In this document: positions 15,885 to 24,562 of the stretch, piece after piece | Layout: every line of letters begins with the position of its first letter | Position numbering within the stretch: the first letter of the stretch is position 1 | Assembly (NCBI GenBank): GCA_023393125.1 | Contig: JAEWMQ010000022.1 | Location: 1-64,000 of the forward strand | Direction: 5' to 3' | DNA length: 64,000 nt | Origin: Bacillota bacterium | GTDB taxonomy: Bacteria > Bacillota > Clostridia > Lachnospirales > Cellulosilyticaceae | Made by a program: the position numbers and the translations under genes | Notes under the pieces: generated by a model | Database searches by the model: none | What the model saw: only the letters and a program-made list of their open reading frames with translations | What the model was told of the DNA's origin: nothing

Positions 15885-16607
15885 TTATATTTCTTCTATT
15901 AATGCAATACTTTTTAAGTAATCAACTTCTTCTTTAGTTAAAGTACGATATTCACCTAGTTTAAGTGTACCTAATTGGATCTTTCCTACTGACACTCTTT
16001 TAAGTTGCACTACAGGATATCCTACCGCCTCGCACATTTTTCTAATTTGGCGATTACGACCTTCATGAATGGTTATTTTAATCCATGTATGTTTTTCATT
16101 GTATTTAATAACTTCCACTTCGGCTGGATGAGTTTTTCGGTGTTCAATCATAACACCTTTTCTGAGCATCTCCAAGCTACGTTCACTTACCTTGCCACTA
16201 AGCTTAACCTCATAAGTTTTGCCAACATGGTGCTTTGGATGTGTAAGACCATAAGTTAAAGAGCCATCGTTGGTTAATAGTAATAACCCTGAGGTATTAT
16301 AATCTAGTCTCCCCACAGGAAAAATTCTTGTTTTAACGCCCTGCATTAAATCAAGTACCGTCTCTCTTTGTTTTTCATCCTTCACAGTAGTTACATAACC
16401 AGTTGGTTTATTGAGCATATAATAAACATACTCTTCTTCTAAACACACACGCTTATTATTATAAAAAACCTCGTCATCCTCATTCACTTGCGTTCCTAGA
16501 GTTTGTACAACTTGTCCATTAACCGATATTTTTCCTTCTAATATAAATTGCTCGCATTTTCTTCTAGATGCAACGCCACAGCTTGCCAAATACTTTTGTA
16601 ATCTCAT
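15885..16607 (-). CDS. rluB: 16S/23S rRNA pseudouridine synthase, RsuA/RluB family
   Basis: A 240-residue enzyme with an N-terminal S4 RNA-binding domain (MRLQKYLASCGVASRRKCEQFI) and a catalytic domain holding the conserved FPVGRLDYNTSGLLLLTNDG with the catalytic aspartate, then IHEGRNRQIRKMCEAVGYPV. The RluB subfamily (23S rRNA) is likely but RsuA cannot be excluded from the sequence alone. It is 16 bp downstream of a D,D-carboxypeptidase gene, the same order often seen with scpAB in Firmicutes. Confidence 0.9.
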   Translation of the reverse strand: MRLQKYLASCGVASRRKCEQFILEGKISVNGQVVQTLGTQVNEDDEVFYNNKRVCLEEEYVYYMLNKPTGYVTTVKDEKQRETVLDLMQGVKTRIFPVGRLDYNTSGLLLLTNDGSLTYGLTHPKHHVGKTYEVKLSGKVSERSLEMLRKGVMIEHRKTHPAEVEVIKYNEKHTWIKITIHEGRNRQIRKMCEAVGYPVVQLKRVSVGKIQLGTLKLGEYRTLTKEEVDYLKSIALIEEI

Positions 16608-16623
16608 AATACCCCTTCTTTAT

Positions 16624-17772
16624 TTATTCATTTCCTTTAATCCATCTTTTAATATAGTCAATTAGTGTTGCTTTTGATACTTCTTCACTTGCTATAAGTG
16701 GTGCTTTAGCTAAAGTCACTCCTTCACATATAACTTGTACTTCCCCTATTATATCACCTTTATGAATAGGTGCTACTAATTGTGTTGGAACCACTTTTTT
16801 TATATACAGCTCTGCTTTTTCTTTCTTATTTAAAGGAAGTGTTATCTTTTCATTACACTCTAAGGGCAATTCCTTTTTTAAAGCTTTATCAATTGCAACT
16901 TTCATTACATTTTTTTGTGGCTCCACAAGCACATACTTCTTATAATACTTAAAGCCATAATTCATCATATTAATCACATCTGTATATTTCTGTGTCTTGC
17001 CAGCACTGCCCCACCCTGATCCTAAAGCAGCCCCTATAAGCTGCATATCATTCTTATATGCAGCTCCCACAAAACAATGTCCAGCTTTATTAGTAAAACC
17101 TGTTTTTATACCATTTGCCCCCTCATAAGAATAAAAAAAACGATTCTTATTTTGCAAGCCATAGGTCTGACTTCCTTCAGTAGGAATTGTAGGGATTTGA
17201 ATAGTTGCTGTTGTTATAATCTTAGTAAACTCTGGATTTTTCAGGGCATATGCACCTATTAAAGCCATATCAAAGGCACTAGCATAATGGCCTTCTGCAT
17301 CTAATCCATTGGGTGTTTTAAAAGAAGTATGTTCTGCCCCTATTTCTTTAGCTTTTTCGGTCATTTGTTCACAAAATGCTTCTACTGAGCCTGCAATATG
17401 TTCTGCTATAGCTATAGCTGCATCATTATCTGATTGTAACATTAAAGCATAAAGCAAGTCTTCTAATCTTTGCTTTTCTCCTACCTTTAAATGCAATTTA
17501 ACAGGTGGCGCACTACTAGCTCTTTTAGAAATAGTCACAATATCTGAAAGGTTGCCTTTTTCTATGGCAAGGATACATGTCATAATTTTTGTAGTACTAG
17601 CCATTGCTAGTGGTTCATATCCATTTTTTTCATATAAAACACGTCCACTTTCTTGTTCAATTAAAATGGCTCCTTTTGCACGTACTTTGGGTACTTCGCT
17701 ATTTCCATAACACAAGGAACCTACTAACATACTGCCTACTAATATAACGGATAAAATGATTTTCTTCTTCAT
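16624..17772 (-). CDS. D-alanyl-D-alanine carboxypeptidase (DacF-like)
   Basis: A 382-residue low-molecular-weight penicillin-binding protein that trims the terminal D-Ala of peptidoglycan. A signal peptide (MKKKIILSVILVGSMLVGSL) is followed by the peptidase S11 domain with STTK (SxxK), LQSDNDAA (SxN) and IKTGFTNKAG (KTG), then a PBP5 C-terminal beta domain from about residue 270. GAGGAG supports the ATG at 17772; a TTG five codons upstream overlaps that site. A second paralogue lies on the other side of scpAB at 19355-20545. Confidence 0.93.
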   Translation of the reverse strand: MKKKIILSVILVGSMLVGSLCYGNSEVPKVRAKGAILIEQESGRVLYEKNGYEPLAMASTTKIMTCILAIEKGNLSDIVTISKRASSAPPVKLHLKVGEKQRLEDLLYALMLQSDNDAAIAIAEHIAGSVEAFCEQMTEKAKEIGAEHTSFKTPNGLDAEGHYASAFDMALIGAYALKNPEFTKIITTATIQIPTIPTEGSQTYGLQNKNRFFYSYEGANGIKTGFTNKAGHCFVGAAYKNDMQLIGAALGSGWGSAGKTQKYTDVINMMNYGFKYYKKYVLVEPQKNVMKVAIDKALKKELPLECNEKITLPLNKKEKAELYIKKVVPTQLVAPIHKGDIIGEVQVICEGVTLAKAPLIASEEVSKATLIDYIKRWIKGNE

Positions 17773-17865
17773 GCTTTCACTCCTCAAGTTTCATTTAAGC
17801 ATTCAATCTTGTCTCATTGTAAATCTTCCCTTATATTATAGACTTTATGCATTTTTAAGATGGTG

Positions 17866-18480
17866 CTATTCCTCATCTTCTGATATCGTATTATTTTCTT
17901 CTTTTATCGTTTCATGGTCTTCGTAGTAACTCATCTCTTCTCTTACTTCTTCTTTAAATTTTTCTAAAAGTTCCTCTTTAATCTTAGGTAATTCTTCTAG
18001 ATTTCTAAATCCAAAATGACGTAAAAATTCATTAGTTGTTCCGAATAAAATAGGACGTCCTATAACATTTAATCTTCCAACTTCCTCAATAAGTCCATAT
18101 TCCATTAACTTACCCATAGCATGTTCACATCTCACACCACGTACATCTTCAATCTGCGTTCTTGTTATAGGTTGTGAGTAAGCAATAATGGCTAATGTCT
18201 CGATTAAGGCTTGTGTTAAAAGATTTTTTACCGGTTTTTGTCTATAAAGCTGAATTATTTCTGTATGTTTAGGCGAGGTACACATTTGATAACCATCATC
18301 CACCTCTATAATTTCAATTCCACTATTAGTTTGTCCATAATAATCATTTAATTGGTTAATAGCCATATGAACTGAAAAAGCTTCAGTATTACAAACTTCA
18401 CATATTCTTCTCTGTGAAATAATATCTCCCGCATAAAAAAGCAGGGCTTCAATACTACTTTCAAGCTCTGTCTTCTTCAT
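17866..18480 (-). CDS. scpB: Segregation and condensation protein B
   Basis: A 204-residue winged-helix protein that binds ScpA in the SMC condensin complex. Visible motifs include SIEALLFYAGD near the N-terminus, QALIETLAIIAYSQPITRTQIEDVRGV in the centre and GRPILFGTTNEFLRHFG. The last 35 residues are acidic. Its start overlaps the end of scpA by 20 bp, implying translational coupling. The SMC partner is at 48140-51730. Confidence 0.95.
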   Translation of the reverse strand: MKKTELESSIEALLFYAGDIISQRRICEVCNTEAFSVHMAINQLNDYYGQTNSGIEIIEVDDGYQMCTSPKHTEIIQLYRQKPVKNLLTQALIETLAIIAYSQPITRTQIEDVRGVRCEHAMGKLMEYGLIEEVGRLNVIGRPILFGTTNEFLRHFGFRNLEELPKIKEELLEKFKEEVREEMSYYEDHETIKEENNTISEDEE

Positions 18481-19231
18481 CCATTATCCCTCCTTTTATA
18501 ACAATATCCCCCTTAGGGTCTTCCTGTAAAACAATTACTTCCTTCTTATGAATCAATTCTAACAAAGCCATAAAAGTAACTATCAGTTCTATTTTGGGCA
18601 TTTCTTTTTTACAAATTGTAAAAAAAGTCGTTTTTCCTTCTAGAGCAATGAGATTACGTATGTAAATACTTTTTTGCTCAATAGTATAAGTATCCTTTTT
18701 TAAGATATTATGATCAATTTTTCGTTCCTCTTTGGTATGTCGCTCCCATTCTTTTTGCTTCATCAGCTGTTCAAAAGTGTCGTATAATAGTTTTAAAGTA
18801 ACATTTTCCAAAATAGAATCATAATCAATAGCACTATCAGGAATATCAATTTCAGCTGGCCTATTTCTAAAACAATATTGGCTACTCTCTCCTTGACATG
18901 CACTTAACTTTTCTGATACATACTTCACCTTTTTATATTCTAATAATTTTCTTATCAGTTCTTCTCTTGGATCTTCTTCACTTTCTTCTCCTGGCTTTGG
19001 ATGTTTCGGTAAGAGCATTCGTGACTTAATATAAAGTAACGTAGCTGCCATTACGATAAAATCACTCATTTGATCTAATTCGACCTCCTCCGCTTCATCC
19101 AAGTATACCATATACTGATCCGTAATAGAGGATATTTCTATATCATAAATATTCATTTTATTCTTATCTATTAAATAAAGTAATAAATCCAATGGACCTT
19201 CAAAATCCTGTAACTTAAATAATACAGCCAT
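18461..19231 (-). CDS. scpA: Segregation and condensation protein A
   Basis: A 256-residue kleisin that bridges the SMC heads. It begins FKLQDFEGPLDLLLYLIDKNKMNIYDI, the hallmark ScpA N-terminus, followed by DFIVMAATLLYIKSRMLLP and a C-terminal winged helix. AGGAGG precedes the ATG. It is the first gene of an operon with scpB. Confidence 0.95.
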   Translation of the reverse strand: MAVLFKLQDFEGPLDLLLYLIDKNKMNIYDIEISSITDQYMVYLDEAEEVELDQMSDFIVMAATLLYIKSRMLLPKHPKPGEESEEDPREELIRKLLEYKKVKYVSEKLSACQGESSQYCFRNRPAEIDIPDSAIDYDSILENVTLKLLYDTFEQLMKQKEWERHTKEERKIDHNILKKDTYTIEQKSIYIRNLIALEGKTTFFTICKKEMPKIELIVTFMALLELIHKKEVIVLQEDPKGDIVIKGGIMDEEDRA

Positions 19232-19266
19232 TTAAAGAGCCTCCTGTCAACTTTTGTTATATACTA

Positions 19267-19295
19267 AGTGTACCGACTTGTCACTATTTATGCAA
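19267..19295 (-). promoter_or_regulatory. Promoter of scpAB
   Basis: TTGCAT (19295-19290), 17 bp, TACACT (19272-19267), about 36 bp before the scpA start. Confidence 0.5.
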
Positions 19296-19316
19296 GCATT
19301 AAATATGAAGTCAGAA

Positions 19317-19351
19317 AAAGCATAATAAGAGTTTAACTCTCATTATGCTTT
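19317..19351 (-). terminator. Intrinsic terminator after second D,D-carboxypeptidase gene
   Basis: AAAGCATAATaAGAG / CTCTcATTATGCTTT with one mismatch and a TTTAA loop, just past the stop codon at 19355. It separates this gene from scpA. Confidence 0.7.
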
Positions 19352-19354
19352 ATA

Positions 19355-20545
19355 TTACTTAGATAATTTAAAAAAGCGCTTACACATATAAGGAATCATC
19401 TGCTTAAGTGTTGCTTTATTAACATCTGTTGCAGATATAACCTCTCCTCTTCCAACTTCATTTCCATCTAGATAATAGGTAATCTCTCCTACTATGTTTC
19501 CTTTTGAAATAGGTGCTACAAGTGGATCTGTCAACTGAATTTCATAAGTTAGTTCGCTGTTAGTACTATTTTTCGGAACTACAAAAGCTTTAGTTTCTTT
19601 AGTTGCCACATTTATTTTAGTAAGATCACCCTTTTTAACAGGCACTTCACCTATAATTGTACCAATAGTAGGTCCTACTTTTACTTTATAATTCGCAAAA
19701 CCATAGTCTAAAAGTTGAGCTGCTTCTTGAAAACGTGTTTTGCCATCTGCCGCTCCCATAATAACTGCGATTAATCCCATATTATCTCTTGTTGCAGTAG
19801 CACTTACACAGTGTTTCGCCTCTGGTGTATAACCTGTTTTTAGCCCTGTAATCCCTTGGTACCACTTCAACATTTTATTAGTATTGGATAAACCAAACTC
19901 TGACTCTCCTCTTCTTGTCCTATGAGTAATGCTATCCATCCAAGTTGTTAATGTTTTTGTAATTTCAGGATGCCCACTCATTAAGGCTCTTGACATTAAA
20001 GCGATGTCTTTTGCTGTAGATACATGCCCTTCTGTATGAAGTCCACAAGCATTTTTAAAAACAGTATGTGTCATTCCTAACTCTGATGCTCGCTTATTCA
20101 TGAGTTCTACAAACTGTTCCTCACTTCCAGCAATGTATTCACTCATAGCGACGGCAGCATCATTAGCTGAAGCTATACAAATACATTTTACCAAATCACG
20201 TACAGTCTGTTCTTCTCCTGGTTCCATAAAAACTTGTGAGCCGCCCATATGCGCTGCATGTTCACTAATAGTTACTTTATCTTCCCAATTAATCTTCCCA
20301 TTATCTATTGCTTCATTAATTAGCAATAAGGTCATTACTTTTGTAATACTTGCTGGGGGTAAAGGTTCATCTGCATTGCGCTCTAATAGAACCTTGCCAC
20401 TTGATTCTTCCATGAGTATATAACTTCTAGCTGTAGCTGCTATAGTTTGATTAGTATTCTTCTTAGGAGTTGTTGCTGCAAAAACCTGTGAAGAACACAT
20501 AACGATAAGCAATAAAAGGATAACTCCTACACGTTTAATTTTCAT
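19355..20545 (-). CDS. D-alanyl-D-alanine carboxypeptidase, second paralogue
   Basis: A 396-residue S11 peptidase. A signal peptide with hydrophobic core VGVILLLLIVMCSS ends at QVFAAT. The catalytic motifs are SITK, IASANDAA and LKTGYTPEAK, followed by a PBP5 C-terminal domain. AGGAGG lies 6-7 nt before the ATG at 20545, so the longer open frame to 20590 is not used. Clear homologue of the gene at 16624-17772; in Bacillus the related DacF acts in forespore cortex formation, but which of the two has that role cannot be told here. Confidence 0.93.
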   Translation of the reverse strand: MKIKRVGVILLLLIVMCSSQVFAATTPKKNTNQTIAATARSYILMEESSGKVLLERNADEPLPPASITKVMTLLLINEAIDNGKINWEDKVTISEHAAHMGGSQVFMEPGEEQTVRDLVKCICIASANDAAVAMSEYIAGSEEQFVELMNKRASELGMTHTVFKNACGLHTEGHVSTAKDIALMSRALMSGHPEITKTLTTWMDSITHRTRRGESEFGLSNTNKMLKWYQGITGLKTGYTPEAKHCVSATATRDNMGLIAVIMGAADGKTRFQEAAQLLDYGFANYKVKVGPTIGTIIGEVPVKKGDLTKINVATKETKAFVVPKNSTNSELTYEIQLTDPLVAPISKGNIVGEITYYLDGNEVGRGEVISATDVNKATLKQMIPYMCKRFFKLSK

Positions 20546-20635
20546 AACTGTCCTCCTTATTATCTTTGTCTGTAGTATTTGTAATTCCATACAATTTATA
20601 CCTATAGACTTTTATAAGAAAACAGTTATTTTATT

Positions 20636-21940
20636 TTAATGAATAATATCATAAATTAAGTGAGGCTTTTCTACATGATCACTACTTATCCTATAAGCTC
20701 CTTCTAAAACAGTGGCAGCTGCTTCATATTTTTGCACGTCATTATAATAAATAGTTGCAACTGGCTCATTAACTTTCAATTCATCACCAATTTTTTTATG
20801 AATTATGATGCCTACAGCTAAATCAATATGACTTTCTTTTGTTTCTCTACCTGCTCCTAAAATGAGAGCAGCTTTTCCAACTGCTTCAGCATCAATAGCC
20901 TTTACATATCCTTCTTGCTTCAGATAAATTTCCTTATGATATTTAGCTTGTGGTAAATAGCTAAAGTCATCGACTGCCCTAGTATCTCCACCTTGTAAAT
21001 GAATCCATTCTTTTAATTGCTTAATTGCAGCGCCACTAGTTAATAAGTCTTGTACTTTATTTCTAGCTACTTCTACATCTTCTACTATGCCGGCTAATAC
21101 AAGCATATGGCTCGCTAAAGTAATAGTAAGCAAAGTTAAATCTTCTGGACCCTTACCTCTTAATGTATTAATAGCCTCCATAACTTCTAGTGCATTACCT
21201 ACTGCACATCCTAATGGTTGATTCATATCAGATACAACTGCCATTGTCTGACGCCCCACATGATTCCCTATATCCACCATAGCTTTTCCTAATGCTTTAG
21301 CATCTTCTAAATTCTTCATAAATGCCCCTGTTCCACATTTCACATCTAAACAAATGGCATCTGCACCGGAAGCAATCTTCTTTGACATTATAGAACTTGC
21401 TATAAGAGACATATTATCTACTGTTGCTGTTACATCTCTCAGTGCATAAAGTTTTTTATCCGCAGGAGCTAAATCCCCACTCTGACCCACTACGGCAATG
21501 TGATGTCTATTTACATTTTCAAAAAATTGCTCTTCCGTTAATTCTACTTTAAACCCTTCAAAGGATTCTAATTTATCAATAGTACCACCAGTATGCCCTA
21601 AGCCTCTACCAGACATCTTGGCAACTCTTGCTCCAGCGGCTGCTAGAAGAGGGGCTAAAACAATTGTTGTTTTATCGCCAACACCACCTGTACTATGTTT
21701 ATCCACCTTAATCCCTTCAATAGGAGATAAATCTATTTGGTCACCACTACTAGCCATAGCCATTGTTAAACAGGCTGTTTCATCTAATGTCATTCCTTGA
21801 AAATATATAGCCATTAATAAAGCTGACACTTGATAATCTGGGATTTCACCTTTTGTGTAACCTTTTATCACAAAATCTATTTCTTCTTTTGAAAGAGCTA
21901 AGCCTCTTTTTTTGTGATCAATAATATCATACATTCTCAT
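20636..21940 (-). CDS. pdp: Pyrimidine-nucleoside phosphorylase
   Basis: A 434-residue enzyme that phosphorolyses thymidine, deoxyuridine and uridine in nucleoside salvage. It has the family signature SGRGLGHTGGTIDKLES near residue 110, the phosphate-binding VDKHSTGGVGDKTT near 80 and the C-terminal PYNP domain. It follows deoB by 24 bp, so ribose or deoxyribose 1-phosphate made here is passed to phosphopentomutase. Confidence 0.95.
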   Translation of the reverse strand: MRMYDIIDHKKRGLALSKEEIDFVIKGYTKGEIPDYQVSALLMAIYFQGMTLDETACLTMAMASSGDQIDLSPIEGIKVDKHSTGGVGDKTTIVLAPLLAAAGARVAKMSGRGLGHTGGTIDKLESFEGFKVELTEEQFFENVNRHHIAVVGQSGDLAPADKKLYALRDVTATVDNMSLIASSIMSKKIASGADAICLDVKCGTGAFMKNLEDAKALGKAMVDIGNHVGRQTMAVVSDMNQPLGCAVGNALEVMEAINTLRGKGPEDLTLLTITLASHMLVLAGIVEDVEVARNKVQDLLTSGAAIKQLKEWIHLQGGDTRAVDDFSYLPQAKYHKEIYLKQEGYVKAIDAEAVGKAALILGAGRETKESHIDLAVGIIIHKKIGDELKVNEPVATIYYNDVQKYEAAATVLEGAYRISSDHVEKPHLIYDIIH

Positions 21941-21964
21941 CTTTTATTTTACCTACAATCTTAA

Positions 21965-23134
21965 TTATTTATAAACTTCTTTCAAGAAACTTTCACCTAT
22001 TTTTAGTTGTGGAAGATTAAATAATTCGCATAATGTCTGACCAATATCTGCAAAACTATTTCTTGTTCCTAAATTACCACCTTCTTTTATGTGTTTACCT
22101 ATTACTAAAAGTGGCACATATTCTCTTGTATGATCAGTTCCTGGTGCGGTTGGATCGCAACCATGATCTGCAGTAATAATAAGTATATCATCATCCTTTA
22201 ATGCTTCTACAATTTGTGGTAATGCTTTATCAAAGGCTTCTAATCCTTTACCATAACTAAGAGGATCATTACGATGTCCCCATTTCATATCAAAATCAAC
22301 TAAATTAGTGAAGATAAGTCCTTCTTGATACTTAGCCATACACTCTAACGTCACAGCAATGCCATCATTATTATCTTTTGTATGAATAGCTTCAGTAATG
22401 CCTTGGCCATTAAAAATATCCTCAATTTTTCCAACTGCTATAACTGGTACGCCTTTTTCTCCACAGTAAGATAAAAGATTTGGTTTTGGTGGACATACCG
22501 CATAATCACGTCTATTAGCTGTACGTGTAAAACGACCTACTTCTCCTGTAAATGGCCTTGCAATAACACGAGCTACTTCATGCTCTCCTTTTAATAACTC
22601 TCTTGCAATTTCACACATCTCGTATAATTTTTCCAAAGAAATAATAGATTCATGAGCTGCGATTTGAAACACACTATCCGCTGATGTGTAAACAATAGGA
22701 TATCCTGTTTTTACGTGCTCTTCACCTAGTTCTTCAATAATAGCTGTACCTGACGCCGTACAATTTCCTAAAGTTTTTCTTCCTATCTTTTCCTCAAAAG
22801 CCTCCATGATTTCTTGTGGGAAACCATTTGGGTAAGTAGGGAATGGTACTTCAGTATATATGCCTACCATTTCCCAGTGACCTGTTGTTGTATCCTTTCC
22901 TTTAGATAGTTCACTCATTCTTGCAAAACTACCCTTTGGCATTTCACATGTAGGAAGTGCTTTCATCCCCTCTATATTTCCTAATCCATAACTAATCATA
23001 TGATCTAATTCTAATCCATTACAATGCTCATATACATGCGCAATTGTATTTACATCTCCATCACCATATTGTTTTGAATCAGGCATTGCTCCCATTCCTA
23101 CGCTGTCTAAGACTATCCATATTGCTCTTTTCAT
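21965..23134 (-). CDS. deoB: Phosphopentomutase
   Basis: A 389-residue alkaline-phosphatase-fold, Mn-dependent enzyme that interconverts (deoxy)ribose 1- and 5-phosphate. It begins IWIVLDSVGMGAMPDS and has KDTTTGHWEMVG with the catalytic threonine, DFDMKWGHRNDP and ITADHGCDPT for metal binding. It is first in an operon with pdp. AGGAGG precedes the ATG. Confidence 0.97.
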   Translation of the reverse strand: MKRAIWIVLDSVGMGAMPDSKQYGDGDVNTIAHVYEHCNGLELDHMISYGLGNIEGMKALPTCEMPKGSFARMSELSKGKDTTTGHWEMVGIYTEVPFPTYPNGFPQEIMEAFEEKIGRKTLGNCTASGTAIIEELGEEHVKTGYPIVYTSADSVFQIAAHESIISLEKLYEMCEIARELLKGEHEVARVIARPFTGEVGRFTRTANRRDYAVCPPKPNLLSYCGEKGVPVIAVGKIEDIFNGQGITEAIHTKDNNDGIAVTLECMAKYQEGLIFTNLVDFDMKWGHRNDPLSYGKGLEAFDKALPQIVEALKDDDILIITADHGCDPTAPGTDHTREYVPLLVIGKHIKEGGNLGTRNSFADIGQTLCELFNLPQLKIGESFLKEVYK

Positions 23135-23163
23135 CTTTTACCCTCCTAATTCTCAAGCAAATA

Positions 23164-23177
23164 TTTGAATTTTCAAA
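23164..23177. promoter_or_regulatory. Palindrome in the deoB leader, candidate operator
   Basis: TTTGAATTTTCAAA is a perfect 6+2+6 inverted repeat between the deoB -10 and its ribosome binding site. TTGAA/TTCAA half-sites resemble those described for Bacillus DeoR, but no deoR gene is in the window. Confidence 0.35.
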
Positions 23178-23210
23178 CATCTTTGCTTTGTTTCCTATTG
23201 ATTAATCTTT

Positions 23211-23219
23211 ATTGTACCA
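23211..23219 (-). promoter_or_regulatory. Extended -10 promoter of deoB-pdp
   Basis: TGgTACAAT (TACAAT at 23216-23211) about 77 bp before the deoB start. No good -35 is seen, as is common for extended -10 promoters. Confidence 0.45.
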
Positions 23220-23240
23220 CATTACTCAAAAAAATTGCAT

Positions 23241-23270
23241 AAAAAAACTAGGATATTACTCCTAGTTTTA
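23241..23270 (-). terminator. Intrinsic terminator of xerD-like gene
   Basis: AAAACTAGGA / TCCTAGTTTT (10 bp) with a 6-nt loop, overlapping the stop codon at 23268 and followed on the minus strand by a T run. Confidence 0.85.
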
Positions 23271-24158
23271 TGCTCTTGGATGTGTTTTATTATAAACGTC
23301 TATTAACGCCTCTGTTTCTTTATTAAGATGCATATAAACTTGTGTAGTTGAGATATCTGAATGCCCTAGCATTTGTTGCACGGATTTCAAATTGGCACCA
23401 TTTTGTACTAAGTGGGCCGCAAATGAATGCCTTAACATATGAGGTGTAATTTCACCTTGAATATGTGCAGTATTAGCATAAGTCTTCAAAATCTTCCAAA
23501 ACCCCTGTCTTGTCATTGGATAACCATTACAATTTACAAATAACGTTTTGTCATTTGCACTACGAATTAAAATATGCCTTACGTCTCCTAAATACATATT
23601 TAAAGCTGAAATGGCTGATTTACCAATAGGAATAGTTCGTTCTTTTTGAGCATCTCTACACATGATATAACCTTGCTGCAAATTAATATCTGTAGTTTTA
23701 AGTGATATAAGTTCTGATACTCGGATACCTGTAGCATATAATAATTCAAGCATTGCACGATCACGAATTCCTTTTGTATCCTTTTTATTAGGTTGCTCTA
23801 ACAAAGAACTAATTTGCTCCTGTGTTAAAATACGAGGGGCTTTTTTCTCTATTTTCGGTAGTGCTATTAATCTAGCTGGATTATCATTTAGTATTTGTTC
23901 TTTTACAAGATATTGACAAAAAGCACGAATAGAAGCTAATGTACGTGAAATAGTTGCCGTTGACTTCTCCTCGCCTTTCATATGCTCTAGATAGACTTTA
24001 ATTTGGTGATCTGTTAAGAACTGAATCTCTATTTTCCCCTGTTCTTCAACATAACGTTCAAAATATCTTAAATCTCTTTCATAAGACTGTACCGTATTAT
24101 CTGAAGCACGCTTAATATGCTTTAAATAATACAAAAATGATGCAATATACTCCTCCAT
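23268..24158 (-). CDS. xerD: Tyrosine site-specific recombinase, XerD type
   Basis: A 296-residue recombinase expected to resolve chromosome dimers at dif. The N-terminal SAM-like DNA-binding domain (residues 1-85) is followed by a catalytic domain with ATGIRVSELISL (first Arg), ITPHMLRHSFAAHLVQNG (HxxR), MLGHSDISTTQVYMHL (His and nucleophilic Tyr). Length is exactly that of XerC/XerD. It is a housekeeping copy: there are no mobile-element genes beside it. Confidence 0.92.
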   Translation of the reverse strand: MEEYIASFLYYLKHIKRASDNTVQSYERDLRYFERYVEEQGKIEIQFLTDHQIKVYLEHMKGEEKSTATISRTLASIRAFCQYLVKEQILNDNPARLIALPKIEKKAPRILTQEQISSLLEQPNKKDTKGIRDRAMLELLYATGIRVSELISLKTTDINLQQGYIMCRDAQKERTIPIGKSAISALNMYLGDVRHILIRSANDKTLFVNCNGYPMTRQGFWKILKTYANTAHIQGEITPHMLRHSFAAHLVQNGANLKSVQQMLGHSDISTTQVYMHLNKETEALIDVYNKTHPRA

Positions 24159-24209
24159 AGCAATTCCCCTTTAACACAACATATTCTCATGCTTATAGTA
24201 TTTTATTTC

Positions 24210-24238
24210 ATTATACCCAAAATGACATTTGATGTCTA
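24210..24238 (-). promoter_or_regulatory. Promoter of xerD-like gene
   Basis: TAGACA (24238-24233), 17 bp, TATAAT (24215-24210): 5/6 and 6/6 matches. The 13-bp repeat GACATTTGATGTC (24224-24236) covers the -35. The remainder of the 24239-24340 gap has no ORF. Confidence 0.7.
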
Positions 24239-24340
24239 TATTATTTCATTTTTATGTATAATTTTGTACTTTCTAAAATAATCATACCATATAATAACGC
24301 CTTAATTAAAGGATTTATTTTCTTCTTTCTCTCCTAACCT

Positions 24341-24390
24341 AAAATAAAAGGACTTTTACCTTCTTCAAATAAGAATGTACGAGTCCTTTA
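24341..24390 (-). terminator. Intrinsic terminator of the pyrR transcript
   Basis: AAAGGACT / AGTCCTTT (8 bp) with an inner TTCTT/AAGAA stem and a T-rich tail on the minus strand. It lies about 170 bp past the pyrR stop; the sequence between (24391-24562) holds no gene I can support. Confidence 0.65.
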
Positions 24391-24562
24391 TCATGCAGTT
24401 GTATATACATAAATATATCCAAGAAAAATATCATTACGCACAACACCACCAAGTACTACAATAGCTACATCTTATGCAACTTATATAATCACATAACGTA
24501 TTAAAAAAGATTTTACAAAACTAAAAACAACTTTTTATCTTTCATAAACCTTTATCTTTTCA

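Noticed and set aside
23268..24158. Tyrosine recombinase as a sign of a mobile element
   Set aside because: Length and motifs are those of housekeeping XerC/XerD, and there are no attachment repeats, excisionase, phage or conjugation genes around it.
24391..24471. Open stretch of 26 codons on the minus strand between pyrR and its terminator, reading like VAIVVLGGVVRND
   Set aside because: Considered as a remnant of a deleted pyr-operon gene, but it has no start codon, is bounded by stops and is too short to identify.
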